Below, piece after piece: positions 22,583 through 30,553 of a stretch of DNA of 34,900 nucleotides. A program made the translations under genes and the position numbers. The stretch is taken from the NCBI GenBank assembly GCA_958407465.1, contig CATYIV010000023.1, positions 1 to 34,900 of the forward strand, in the 5' to 3' direction. The first letter of the stretch is position 1. Every line of letters starts with the position of its first letter. The notes below the pieces were generated by a model. The model ran no database searches, was not told where the DNA came from, and worked only from the letters and a program-made list of their open reading frames with translations. Source of the DNA: an uncultured Collinsella sp. (lineage in GTDB: Bacteria; Actinomycetota; Coriobacteriia; Coriobacteriales; Coriobacteriaceae).

Positions 22583-25069
22583 ATGAGTATCAAGCGTTTG
22601 GCACTTTGCCGCAGTCAGGGCCGTCTGTTTGTGCTGCTTCGTTTTGCCGGTCAGGATGTCGCCGCGCTTATTGAGCGGGAGGGTTCTCAAGCGTTTGCCC
22701 ATGCGACGGCGAGTGGTTCTTGTGTGCCGTCGCTGGTGCTCCCGGTCGATCATGGCCGTGTGCTGGCGCTTTGCCCTTCCGTTTCCGATTACGAGCGCGA
22801 GCTCGCCATTTTGGTGCTTCCGTTTTTGGATGGCGCGTCGATGGATGTCGTTTTTGCATCCGGTGGCCAAAGGTTGGGCTCTATTCGCCTCGATAGCCGC
22901 GTGGCCAAGCTGGAATCCAAGATTAACTACAAAGCAAAGCCTGCGATGTGTGCGCTCGTTCGCGATGCACAGCGCAGCGAGTGCTGCGGTCGCTATGAGA
23001 TCGATGCCGTTCGTTATTTACCGGCAGACGCCGGCGCGGTGTGGCGCTATGAGGTTACCTGGGCTGGAGACCTCCAGTGCGCACCTGAGCTCCAGATTTT
23101 CGATACGCATATGAATGCCATCGATGTCACCGTGCATGTGTTTGAGTCGCAGGTCGATGTTCCTCAGCGCAACGGATGCCGCGTCAATAAAACGTATCTG
23201 AGCGTTGAGATGCCTCAGGATATACGAGATTTTGTCGCGATTGTGAGCGATCCCACAGAGCAGATCCAGAGCGGGTTTTGCGCCATGGATGGTCGCCTGT
23301 ACAACGGCATGCTCGATGACAGTTGGAACCGCATGAAGGACGCGCGTGCAGACGACGCAGCTTATCGACGTTGGTTTGAGCAACATCGCGCAAAGCCGGG
23401 CGATTTGGCGTGCCAACGTGTCGCTTCGGCGGCCTTTGCCTATAGGCCGCTCGTGAGCATTGTGGTGCCGTGCTACAAGACTGATCGGGTCTACCTGCGC
23501 GAGCTGCTGGACTCGGTGCTAGCCCAGAGCTATGACAACTGGGAATTGCTGCTTATGGACGCCTCGCCCGAATGGGACGCGGTGGCCGACCTTGCGGTGG
23601 ACGCCAATGACGAGCGCGTTTGTCGCATTGGGCTGCCCGGCAACGGCGGCATCGTGGTCAACACCAACGCGGGTATTGAGCAAGCGACGGGCGACTACAT
23701 CGCGTTCTTGGACCATGACGACATTCTGGAACCGGACGCGTTATTCCAGTATGTTTCCGCGCTGAACAAGGCTGCCGAGGGCGAGCGTCCCCAGGTCCTG
23801 TTCTGCGACGAGGACATGTTCCAGAAAACGGGGGAGTGGGGCCAGCCGGTCTTTAAGACCAAACTCAACGTTGACCTGCTCTATAGCCATAACTGCGTGA
23901 CGCATTTCCTGATGGTGGAGAAGGCGCTTATTGATCGCATTGGCATGTCCCCAGAAGACGTTGCGGGCGCCCAGGACTACGACCTGACGCTTCGCTGCCT
24001 TGCGGCGGGCGCGCGGTTTGAGCATGTTGCGCACGTGCTGTATCACTGGCGCGTTCATCCGGGGTCGACCGCCGATGGCTCTGCCGATAGCAAGCCGTAT
24101 GCTATTGAAGCCGGGCGCCTTGCGCTGCAGCGTCACTTTAACGAGCTGGGCATTTGCGGAACGGTCGAGGAGACCGAGACGCCGTTTGTCTATCGCATGC
24201 GCTATGCGCTGCCGGAGCCTGCGCCGCTGGTGAGCATTGTGATTCCCACCAAGGACCACGTTGAGACGCTCGATGCCTGTGTGATGTCGATTGCCCAGAA
24301 GGCCACGTATGCCAACTATGAGATCGTCTTGGTGGAGAACAACAGCGAAGCCCCGGATACGTTTGCGTATTACGAAACCCTGCCGGAACGCGTGGCTTCA
24401 GCATCAGGAGGCAAGGGCATCGCGCGCGTTGTGTACTGGCCGGGCGAGTTCAATTACTCTCAGATCATCAATTTTGGTGTGGAGCACGCTAAGGGCGACT
24501 ACCTGTTGCTGCTCAACAACGATACCGAGGTTATAAGCCCGGACTTTATCGAAGAGATGATGAGCTATCTGCAGCGTCCCGATGCGGGAGTGGTGGGCGC
24601 CAAACTCTACTTTGCCGATCATCTGGTGCAGCATGCCGGCATTTTGGTTGGCGTGCGTGGCGCACTTGCCCATGCCAACCAGGACTTCTCGGCAAAGCGC
24701 GAGGGCTACTATAAGCGCGCCGTTCGCCCGAGCAACTTTAGCGCCGTAACGGGCGCCTGCCAGATGGTCCGACGCGACGTATTTGAGCAAGTCGGAGGCT
24801 ATACCGAGGAATTCGCTGTTGGCTTTAACGACGCAGACTTTTGCCTGCGCGTGTGGGAGGCGGGCTACCGCACCATCTTTACGCCCTATGCCGAGCTGTA
24901 CCACTACGAGTTCACCTCGCGCGGCAGGGAAGAGGCCAACGAGGAAAAGCTGCGCCGCTGGAAACGTGAACAGGCACTGTTCATTCAGCGCTGGCCGGAG
25001 TTCTTCTTGACGGGCGATCCGTGGTTGGGGCCGAACTTATCCGCTGAGGGCGAGTATTTCTCGATCTAG
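22583..25069 (+). CDS. Large two-domain family 2 glycosyltransferase
   Basis: This 828-residue protein has three parts. Residues 1-280 form a beta-rich N-terminal region resembling the accessory domain of large rhamnan and O-antigen polymerising enzymes. Residues about 285-540 form a first GT2 domain (PLVSIVVPCYKTDR, DHDDILEP near 375). Residues about 546-800 form a second GT2 domain (PLVSIVIPTKDHV, NNDTEV near 645, and the ND motif FNDADFCLRVWEAG). Two active domains in one chain usually make alternating linkages or a repeat unit. The first domain's first motif region lacks the usual NDGS (it reads LMDASPEW). The last ~130 codons recur as a truncated copy at 32093. The stop overlaps that of the convergent ATPase gene. 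Confidence 0.9.
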   Translation: MSIKRLALCRSQGRLFVLLRFAGQDVAALIEREGSQAFAHATASGSCVPSLVLPVDHGRVLALCPSVSDYERELAILVLPFLDGASMDVVFASGGQRLGSIRLDSRVAKLESKINYKAKPAMCALVRDAQRSECCGRYEIDAVRYLPADAGAVWRYEVTWAGDLQCAPELQIFDTHMNAIDVTVHVFESQVDVPQRNGCRVNKTYLSVEMPQDIRDFVAIVSDPTEQIQSGFCAMDGRLYNGMLDDSWNRMKDARADDAAYRRWFEQHRAKPGDLACQRVASAAFAYRPLVSIVVPCYKTDRVYLRELLDSVLAQSYDNWELLLMDASPEWDAVADLAVDANDERVCRIGLPGNGGIVVNTNAGIEQATGDYIAFLDHDDILEPDALFQYVSALNKAAEGERPQVLFCDEDMFQKTGEWGQPVFKTKLNVDLLYSHNCVTHFLMVEKALIDRIGMSPEDVAGAQDYDLTLRCLAAGARFEHVAHVLYHWRVHPGSTADGSADSKPYAIEAGRLALQRHFNELGICGTVEETETPFVYRMRYALPEPAPLVSIVIPTKDHVETLDACVMSIAQKATYANYEIVLVENNSEAPDTFAYYETLPERVASASGGKGIARVVYWPGEFNYSQIINFGVEHAKGDYLLLLNNDTEVISPDFIEEMMSYLQRPDAGVVGAKLYFADHLVQHAGILVGVRGALAHANQDFSAKREGYYKRAVRPSNFSAVTGACQMVRRDVFEQVGGYTEEFAVGFNDADFCLRVWEAGYRTIFTPYAELYHYEFTSRGREEANEEKLRRWKREQALFIQRWPEFFLTGDPWLGPNLSAEGEYFSI

Positions 25070-26043
25070 CGCGGAGTGATTCCGAGTTTGGGTAGCGATT
25101 CAGCAATCGTGTTGAGCTCATGTTGCTGTAGGTAGGCGGGATTGAGAGCTTCTTTTCTATAGGCTAGGTAGCTGTCTCTGGTCAGTTCCCTTAGCTGTTT
25201 AGTAAAGAACTGTTCCCAACTGAAGAACTTCTCGCAGTCGATGAAATCGGCAGGATGAAGGAGCATGTCTTGCGTTTCGACATCGTTGAAGAGTCCCGAT
25301 CTCAGCACAAGCCATTCAAACGATTCCGGCAAAAAGAGCTCGATCTCCTTAAATCTTCTGAGCGAATAGACATAGGGCATCTCGGGCCCAAAAGCGGCCC
25401 CATCTGCAATTACGAGCAATTTTTGGGCTGGGGAGCTCAGAGCGGTTTCGTATATGTTTGATTTGCCACCGGCACTTACGCAGCGAATTTTACTTTTGGC
25501 GCACAGGACTTTAAAGAACTCATAGCCGGCATTGCTGTCTTCGACGATGACTTCTTCTGGCCGATCTCCATCGTAGAGCTCGTCTCCGTAAATGCGGTAG
25601 ATAGAAGTGTACGTGCGTGTGTAGACAGGATATTTTGTTGTGGCCCTGTTGGTGTTTTTGAGGCCATAGATCTCATCCACGCTATAGGGGAGCTGGGGCA
25701 ATTCGTCCCTCGCGACGATGACGTAGTAGTTGGAACTGTGTCGAGCTGCATGCTGGAATGCATGGCTCCTTACGAATTTTTGCGTATCGTCCACAAACAC
25801 GATGCTGTTATCGATGCGGCCGAGTTGCGCTTCCCAATCTTTGCCGCCGATGACGCGGCAGGGGGCTGCGCAATTAACGATAATCCCGCTTTGGGCTCCC
25901 AGGTTTTCGTATGCACGGAGGCTGTCTAACAGGGTGGTTTTGCCTGTTGCGCTTTTGCCTTGGATGATGGTGAGGTTTCGGCGAATGGTGAGTTTGACCT
26001 GAACTTTATTGGTCCTTACGGTCAGCTGGTATTCCCCTCTCAT
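25066..26043 (-). CDS. P-loop ATPase partner of DUF4869, with TOPRIM-like C-terminal segment
   Basis: This protein of 325 residues has Walker A GKSATGKTT (29-37), directly after a beta-hairpin start (YQLTVRTNKVQVKLTI), as in ABC/SMC-like ATPases. IVFVDDTQKF near 81-90 serves as Walker B. No ABC signature is evident. Residues 165-220 (VIVEDSNAGYEFF, SAGGKSN, LLVIADGAAFG) follow the order of TOPRIM motifs: Glu168, the glycine pair at 192-193, and Asp214 with the second acidic residue replaced. ATG 26043 overlaps the stop of the upstream gene as ATGA and has GGAGG nearby; ATG 26064 lacks a ribosome binding site. I know the pairing with DUF4869 from gut Firmicutes; no function is established. Confidence 0.7.
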   Translation of the reverse strand: MRGEYQLTVRTNKVQVKLTIRRNLTIIQGKSATGKTTLLDSLRAYENLGAQSGIIVNCAAPCRVIGGKDWEAQLGRIDNSIVFVDDTQKFVRSHAFQHAARHSSNYYVIVARDELPQLPYSVDEIYGLKNTNRATTKYPVYTRTYTSIYRIYGDELYDGDRPEEVIVEDSNAGYEFFKVLCAKSKIRCVSAGGKSNIYETALSSPAQKLLVIADGAAFGPEMPYVYSLRRFKEIELFLPESFEWLVLRSGLFNDVETQDMLLHPADFIDCEKFFSWEQFFTKQLRELTRDSYLAYRKEALNPAYLQQHELNTIAESLPKLGITPR

Positions 26044-26492
26044 GCTCGAGCCTCCCTCAGACATTTTGCCGAGATAAGGACAAGCTCATCCATGGTATGA
26101 ACAATCTGTCCGGAATTGATGACACGGGCTGTAAAACGCGCTTTGCCAAAATCCATCATATGGTAGAGGTTGATGGTGATGTCATGTTTGGAGGCGATGC
26201 GCAAGATCCAATAGGCGCAATTATCTCCGCAGGTTGAGGCGTTGTAGAGGTTTTGAGGCATAAAGAGCATCAGTAGAAGTGTTTTGGTGCCCGTTGATAG
26301 TTTCTCTGGCGGAATAACGCCAAGCACCTTGGTGTCAATTGCGTTTGCGCCAAGAACAGTGCCACTATCAATAGATTTGATAATGCGCTGTGACAGGGGA
26401 TCTTGCAGCCAAGAGGGAGAATAGCTGTAATCAAAGAATGTTGACGTGTCATAAATCACATCGTCTCTGTCGCCGTAGTGAATGCTGAGCAT
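26040..26492 (-). CDS. DUF4869 protein
   Basis: This is a small soluble protein of 150 residues. Family features are MLSIHYGDRDDVIYDTS at the start, VLGVIPPEKLSTGTKTLLLM in the middle, NASTCGDNCAYWIL (two cysteines) and TINLYHMMDF. The match to DUF4869 is from recollection of the family pattern. ATG 26492 has GGAGGAAC upstream. The gene heads a two-gene minus-strand operon with the ATPase (4-base overlap). No signal peptide or membrane segment is present. Base composition is lower in GC than in the glycosyltransferase genes, consistent with acquired DNA. Confidence 0.78.
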   Translation of the reverse strand: MLSIHYGDRDDVIYDTSTFFDYSYSPSWLQDPLSQRIIKSIDSGTVLGANAIDTKVLGVIPPEKLSTGTKTLLLMLFMPQNLYNASTCGDNCAYWILRIASKHDITINLYHMMDFGKARFTARVINSGQIVHTMDELVLISAKCLREARA

Positions 26493-26676
26493 TGTTCCTC
26501 CATGGTTGCCTGTTGCGACTACTTTACCATGTTGGGGTCGATTTCCCTCAAGCAGTGGGTAATGGGTCGATCAACATGTCTGTTAGAACGAACCGATGAC
26601 TTTTACGGGTGTAACAGCTTTCTATCCTGCGGTAATTGCCTGTCTCTATATGTTGGATTTAGCGGGTCGAAACAAA

Positions 26677-26741
26677 CGATATTCCGCGATAAGCTTATAC
26701 ATGTTTATATAAACCGATAATTCTCGATATAACTTACGATA
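26677..26741. promoter_or_regulatory. Cluster of five CGATA repeats, operator-like
   Basis: CGATA occurs at 26677, 26687, 26715, 26725 and 26737. Two pairs have the same 10-base spacing (CGATA-n5-CGATA) and lie 38 bases apart. The stretch is AT-rich and ends just before a possible ribosome binding site. The rest of the 26493-26882 gap holds no recognisable gene except the 25-codon frame listed separately. Confidence 0.4.
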
Positions 26742-26752
26742 GGAATATAAAG

Positions 26753-26830
26753 ATGCGATTTGACATGAAACGACAGATTGAAATGCTTGAGACTCTTAAG
26801 AAGCCTTTCGTACGGGAGTATTTTTGCTAA
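26753..26830 (+). CDS. Possible 25-residue leader peptide or truncated gene start
   Basis: An ATG with AGGAAT seven to eight bases upstream opens a 25-codon frame (MRFDMKRQIEMLETLKKPF and six more). It is basic and helical, resembling the start of a DNA-binding or toxin-antitoxin protein, but it stops 52 bases before the HEPN gene. It may be a real small gene, a leader peptide or a remnant. Confidence rests only on the ribosome binding site and position. Confidence 0.3.
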   Translation: MRFDMKRQIEMLETLKKPFVREYFC

Positions 26831-26882
26831 TGTCGAGAAATGCATTGGGATGTTGATTACAAAGCTGTAGCTGGAGGTAGAC

Positions 26883-27635
26883 ATGGCAATACTTCGAACT
26901 TCATGGTTAAACGAGCCCCTGCCGCAACAGGTTCTGGAAGACTCTAATTGGATGCGTGTAGTTCATTTTTTCCTGATTGAGTCTCCCTGCCCTGGTCAGA
27001 GTAATCGTAATAATAATGAGATTGATAAATGGGCGCCCGCCCCTTGGGTAGGGATTCGAAGCTTAAAGACTTCTCTAAATCAAGCTATATTTAGTCGCAG
27101 GGATGTCGATGTGATGCTTGCGGTAAGAAGCAAGAAAGAATTAGAGGGCACCTGCAAAAAGCTAAACTTAGATGAGTATTTTTACGAAAATGTTGATGAT
27201 CAGCGCATGGCGTTTGTGAAAGTTAATTCGAAGGGCAATACGAGCAAATACATGAGTTTGTTTTATCACATAAGAAATGCTCTCGCGCATGGTCGTTTTG
27301 CATTTAAAACCGACACATTAGAGCGTTTTGTGTTTATTTTTGAGGATGGAACCGTTACATCCGATGGTAAGGAATTTGATTTGACAGCGCGAGGCGTCAT
27401 TAGGCTTAATTCATTGGTCTTGGCGATTAATACCATACAAAAGGGACCTGGAAAAACGGTTGATATCGAAGAGAAAATCCTCGCAGCAATTAGCGATGGC
27501 ATTAATACAAAGCGAAAAATTAAAGATGAACTTGGTATTACGGATAAGGACTGGTCTACATATAGTCAAGTACTTAAAAAAGAAGGAAAAATAGAATGCA
27601 GCCAGCACAAATGGTCAATTTGCAGCGGGGGCTAA
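26883..27635 (+). CDS. HEPN-motif protein with C-terminal winged-helix-like segment
   Basis: This is an unrecognised 250-residue protein. YHIRNALAHGRF places Arg131 and His136 in the R-N-x3-H pattern of HEPN ribonucleases, at the end of a helical region (about 55-140). HEPN proteins with intact R-x4-6-H often act as RNA-cleaving toxins in abortive infection or toxin-antitoxin systems; that activity is inferred here. Residues about 193-245 (EEKILAAISDGINTKRKIKDEL and onward) look like a winged helix. ATG 26883 has GGAGG eight bases upstream. No nucleotidyltransferase or other antitoxin is adjacent. Low GC and AT-rich codons differ from the glycosyltransferase genes. Confidence 0.6.
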   Translation: MAILRTSWLNEPLPQQVLEDSNWMRVVHFFLIESPCPGQSNRNNNEIDKWAPAPWVGIRSLKTSLNQAIFSRRDVDVMLAVRSKKELEGTCKKLNLDEYFYENVDDQRMAFVKVNSKGNTSKYMSLFYHIRNALAHGRFAFKTDTLERFVFIFEDGTVTSDGKEFDLTARGVIRLNSLVLAINTIQKGPGKTVDIEEKILAAISDGINTKRKIKDELGITDKDWSTYSQVLKKEGKIECSQHKWSICSGG

Positions 27636-27638
27636 ACT

Positions 27639-27789
27639 GCCAATGGGTCGAACCCGTCGCCCCCTCCGCGGCCATTTCCCGGAGCGTCGCATCTATAATC
27701 TCCTGTAGGTCATCTTGTCTCTTGTTCACCTCAATGGCTCTCCTAACGCCGGTGTTGGCACCAACGGCGTAGCGGCTGTGTTTCGTCAA
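27639..27789 (-). pseudogene. Possible gene fragment beside the IS21 element
   Basis: A minus-strand frame opens with TTG at 27789 and reads TKHSRYAVGANTGVRRAIEV followed by a helical, acidic stretch to about 27639, with plausible coding character. It then runs on into poor sequence across the end of the HEPN gene. Its beginning abuts the IS element, so insertion may have severed its 5' part. It includes CGACGGGTTCGACCCA, also seen at 1734 and 1912. Confidence 0.3.
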
Positions 27790-27861
27790 GAGGATTTGAG
27801 CAAAAAGAGCATCGGAAATTGAGCAGCCTGAGCATCGGAAGCGCGCACGCTTTTTGAGCGG

Positions 27862-28605
27862 CTAGCCCTCCTGCATGAGGGCATGGCGGACGCGGTAGGA
27901 CTCGCCGCGGAACTGGACTAGCCTCCCGTGGTGGACGATGCGGTCGATCACGGCGGCGGCCATCTGGTCGTCCCCGAACACCGACCCCCACCTGCTGAAC
28001 TCCAGATTCGTGGTGATCACCACCGACTGCCTCTCGTATGCGTCGGCGAAGACCTGGAAGAGCAGCCTCGCCCCGTCCGCGTCGAGCGGGAGAAACCCGA
28101 GCTCGTCGATGACGAGCAGGCGGGCCCTGCCGATGAGCGCGGCCTCCCGGTCGAGCCTCCCGTCGTCGCGGGCGCGCCTCAGGCGCATCACGAGCGAGGA
28201 CGCCGTGAAGAAGCGCGCCTCGAGCCTCCTCTCGCACGCCGGCGCGCAGAGGGCCGACGCCATGTGCGTCTTGCCGGTGCCGACGTCGCCCATGAGCACG
28301 AGGTCCTCCCTGCGCCCGACGAAGTCGAGCGCGAGCAGCGACTCGCGCCCCATGCCCTCCGGCCACGACACGGCCGACCAGTCGTAGCCGTCGAAGGTCT
28401 TGGGCGCCGGCAGCGCGCAGCGCCTGAGCAGCGTCGCGCGCTTCGAGGCCTCGCGGCTGGACCTCTCCGCCTCGAGGTAGCCCGCCAGGTACTCCACCTG
28501 TTTCGGGGTGCCGAGCCTCGACCACTCCTCCAGGACGGCGGTGGTGAGCGAGCACGACCGCCCGGCCTCCACGACCCTGCGGGCCAGCTCCTCGCTAGCT
28601 GCCAT
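27862..28605 (-). CDS. istB: IstB-like ATP-binding protein of the IS21 element
   Basis: This 247-residue AAA+ helper ATPase loads target DNA for IstA. Walker A is GDVGTGKTHMA, Walker B is LLVIDELGFLPL, and sensor-type VITTNLEFSRW follows; all are standard for IstB. The ATG lies inside the end of istA (11-base overlap), the usual coupling in IS21 elements. The frame is intact and appears functional. Confidence 0.95.
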   Translation of the reverse strand: MAASEELARRVVEAGRSCSLTTAVLEEWSRLGTPKQVEYLAGYLEAERSSREASKRATLLRRCALPAPKTFDGYDWSAVSWPEGMGRESLLALDFVGRREDLVLMGDVGTGKTHMASALCAPACERRLEARFFTASSLVMRLRRARDDGRLDREAALIGRARLLVIDELGFLPLDADGARLLFQVFADAYERQSVVITTNLEFSRWGSVFGDDQMAAAVIDRIVHHGRLVQFRGESYRVRHALMQEG

Positions 28606-30061
28606 CGGCGACCGCCCCCTTCAGGAACCCGTCGTAGACCGACAGGTCGGCCCCGCCGGCCCCGCCGCCGCCTCCCGCGATGCGCCTCGCCAGCACGTCG
28701 ACCGTGGCGTCGTCGGGGACGCGGCCGCCCTCGACGACCCTGAGCGCCGCCTCGCACGCCGCCTCGAAACCCGAGGACTCGCTCGCCCGGCCGATCGACC
28801 TGAGCGTGCGCCTCCTGCCGGCGGGGTCCATCCGGTCGATCCCCTCGACGAGCCCCGGCGGCATGTCGCGCCTGATCGTCGACTCCCCGAAGGCCCTCGG
28901 CCTGGCGATGATGGCGGGCACGAGCGAGAGGGGGTTCCGGACCGCGGGGCCCTCCCCGAAGGCCCTGGGGAGGACGGCGACCCGGCGGCCGCGGTCGGCG
29001 AGGATCTCCACCGTCGACGCGCGCATGCCGACGAGCAGGCTCCGCCCGTGCCAGGCGGGCCCGGCGACGTACTCGCGCCCGTCGGCCTCGACGTAGCCGC
29101 GCTTGTCGGCGCGGGCGGCGACCCACCTCACCGCGTCGAACTCCACGCCGGGAAGGGCGCGCATGGCGGCGAGGTCCTCCCGGTAGGCCTCCCCGTGCGG
29201 CCTGCCGTCGCGGCAGCGCGCCGCCGCGTTGACCCTCGCGCACCCCTCGGCGAGGAACGCGTTGAGCTCGGGGAGCGTGCCGAACGCCGGCACGGGGACG
29301 AGGAGGTTGCGCCGGAGGAACCCCACGGCGTTCTCGACGGAGCCCTTCTCGTTTCCCGAATAGGGGTTGCAGTACCGGCTCTCGAAGCGGTAGTGGGCCC
29401 TGAACTGCGAGAACAGCCTCGATTCCGTGACCTCGCCGCGTACCATCCTGCCCGCCTCGGTGGCGTTGTCGAGCACCATCGCCGCCGGGGCGCGGCCCCA
29501 GCGGCGGAAGATCTCGAGCAGCCCGGCGCACAGGCACTCCGACCTCTGCGACATGAGGGCGACGCACTGCCGGTCGTTCGAGTGCGGAAGCGTCGCGACC
29601 AGCAGCTTGAGGTCGAGGGTCCTCCCGCCGACCGCGGCGCGGAAGTTCCCGAAATCGACCTGGCAGGTGCCGGGCGCCCACTCGAGCTCGAGGTACCCCT
29701 CTCCGCCCGCCGCCGCCCGGGCGAGCCTGAGCTCGCGGACGAACCTCTGCACGGTGGAGTAAGAGCCGCCGTAGCCGCGCTCGGCGACGAGCCTGTCGTA
29801 GATCCGCCTGGCTGTGTGGCGCTGCTTCCTCGGGGCCCCGAGGTCGGCCTCGAGGACGCCCGCGACCCATTCCTCGTTGCCCTCGAGCGCGGGCCTGCCC
29901 CTCCTCCGGGGCATCGGCGCGGCGGGCGACATGTCCTCCATGTCGGCGTACTTCGCCACGGTGTTCCGGCTCACGTGGAGCATTCGGGCGATCTCGGACC
30001 TCGAGCGCCCGGCGGCATCCATCGACCGTATATCATTCACTGTGTCCAGGGGCACGGTCAT
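28595..30061 (-). CDS. istA: IstA transposase (DDE) of the IS21 element
   Basis: This is a transposase of about 488 residues. An N-terminal helix-turn-helix (MDAAGRSRSEIARMLHVSRNTVAKY) is followed by an rve-type catalytic core. The DDE residues lie in QVDFGNF, VLDNATEAG and GSVENAVGFLRRN. A long basic C-terminal domain completes it. The start is placed at ATG 30061, behind AAGGATGGAGGAG; ATG 30070 is equally possible. The frame is intact. Codon use is extremely GC-rich, unlike both neighbours, indicating recent arrival. Confidence 0.93.
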   Translation of the reverse strand: MTVPLDTVNDIRSMDAAGRSRSEIARMLHVSRNTVAKYADMEDMSPAAPMPRRRGRPALEGNEEWVAGVLEADLGAPRKQRHTARRIYDRLVAERGYGGSYSTVQRFVRELRLARAAAGGEGYLELEWAPGTCQVDFGNFRAAVGGRTLDLKLLVATLPHSNDRQCVALMSQRSECLCAGLLEIFRRWGRAPAAMVLDNATEAGRMVRGEVTESRLFSQFRAHYRFESRYCNPYSGNEKGSVENAVGFLRRNLLVPVPAFGTLPELNAFLAEGCARVNAAARCRDGRPHGEAYREDLAAMRALPGVEFDAVRWVAARADKRGYVEADGREYVAGPAWHGRSLLVGMRASTVEILADRGRRVAVLPRAFGEGPAVRNPLSLVPAIIARPRAFGESTIRRDMPPGLVEGIDRMDPAGRRRTLRSIGRASESSGFEAACEAALRVVEGGRVPDDATVDVLARRIAGGGGGAGGADLSVYDGFLKGAVADGS

Positions 30062-30384
30062 CTCCTCCATCCTTCCCGGGCGGGCTCGCCAAAGTAACCG
30101 CCCGGGGAAACCATACGGCGAGGGCCGCGCCCCCGGTCCCCGGGGCGCGGCCCTCTTGCTTAAACTGCTCAATTTTTCGTGCTCACGGTACTTATTTCCC
30201 GGTGATCACTCGGACCACTTCTTAGTGAACATCAACAAGCGGCGGCGGGGAGGCACGGCGGCCATCGTTCGGTGACCGGGATTGGTCAAAATCGTTTGAC
30301 TATTAGTGGCTAGATCGCCCGGCGCTAATAGCGCATGCTAACCTCAAGTCCCGACCATCCCGCAGTCCAACTTTCTATTCGTAG

Positions 30385-30513
30385 CCCCACCAGAGTCAAA
30401 CTTCTCAGAGAGAGGTTATTCAGGCGCCACAGAGAGGCTACGTGCAGTTTGCCCTGCCGGACCTAGATATCTATCTGCGAGAGAATGCCGAGGAGATTCT
30501 CGAACGGTTCTAG
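30385..30513 (+). pseudogene. 3' remnant of an unrecognised gene
   Basis: The stretch 30185-30553 between the IS element and the acyltransferase holds no intact gene. Its last part reads as a coherent C-terminus (QREVIQAPQRGYVQFALPDL, then IYLRENAEEILERF and a stop) but has no start codon; a stop precedes it at 30382. It looks like the tail of a gene whose front was lost during rearrangement near the IS. Confidence 0.4.
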
Positions 30514-30553
30514 GTCAAGGTATTATTAGGTTTTGTTTTTACTTGGTGGCATT

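Larger units (their letters stand above)
27797..30184 (-). mobile_element. IS21-family insertion sequence
   Basis: This is a complete istA-istB pair of very high GC content inside AT-richer DNA. Short repeats mark both ends. TGAGCA-type repeats lie at 27797, 27820 and 27829 on the left, with GAGCATCGGAA twice (27807, 27830). Matching inverted copies (TGCTCA at 30166 and 30179, within AAATTGAGCAG on the minus strand) lie on the right. The exact termini and a target duplication could not be fixed; a TCAACA at 30232-30237 is an alternative right end. Confidence 0.85.

Noticed and set aside
26493..26882. CRISPR array or other long tandem repeat around the CGATA cluster
   Set aside because: The repeats are only five bases with irregular spacing; there are no repeat-spacer units and no cas genes in the window.
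27753..27763. TGTTGGCACCA as the left end of the IS21 element, matching TCAACA at 30232-30237
   Set aside because: Only the first five bases agree, and no similarity continues inward until the TGAGCA repeats.
28188..29870. 560-codon minus-strand frame in the IS21 element
   Set aside because: It is an arginine-, glycine- and proline-rich out-of-frame reading of istA; the istA frame carries the DDE motifs.
28508..30097. 529-codon plus-strand frame opposite istA
   Set aside because: It is an antisense artefact of very high GC, with no recognisable domain.
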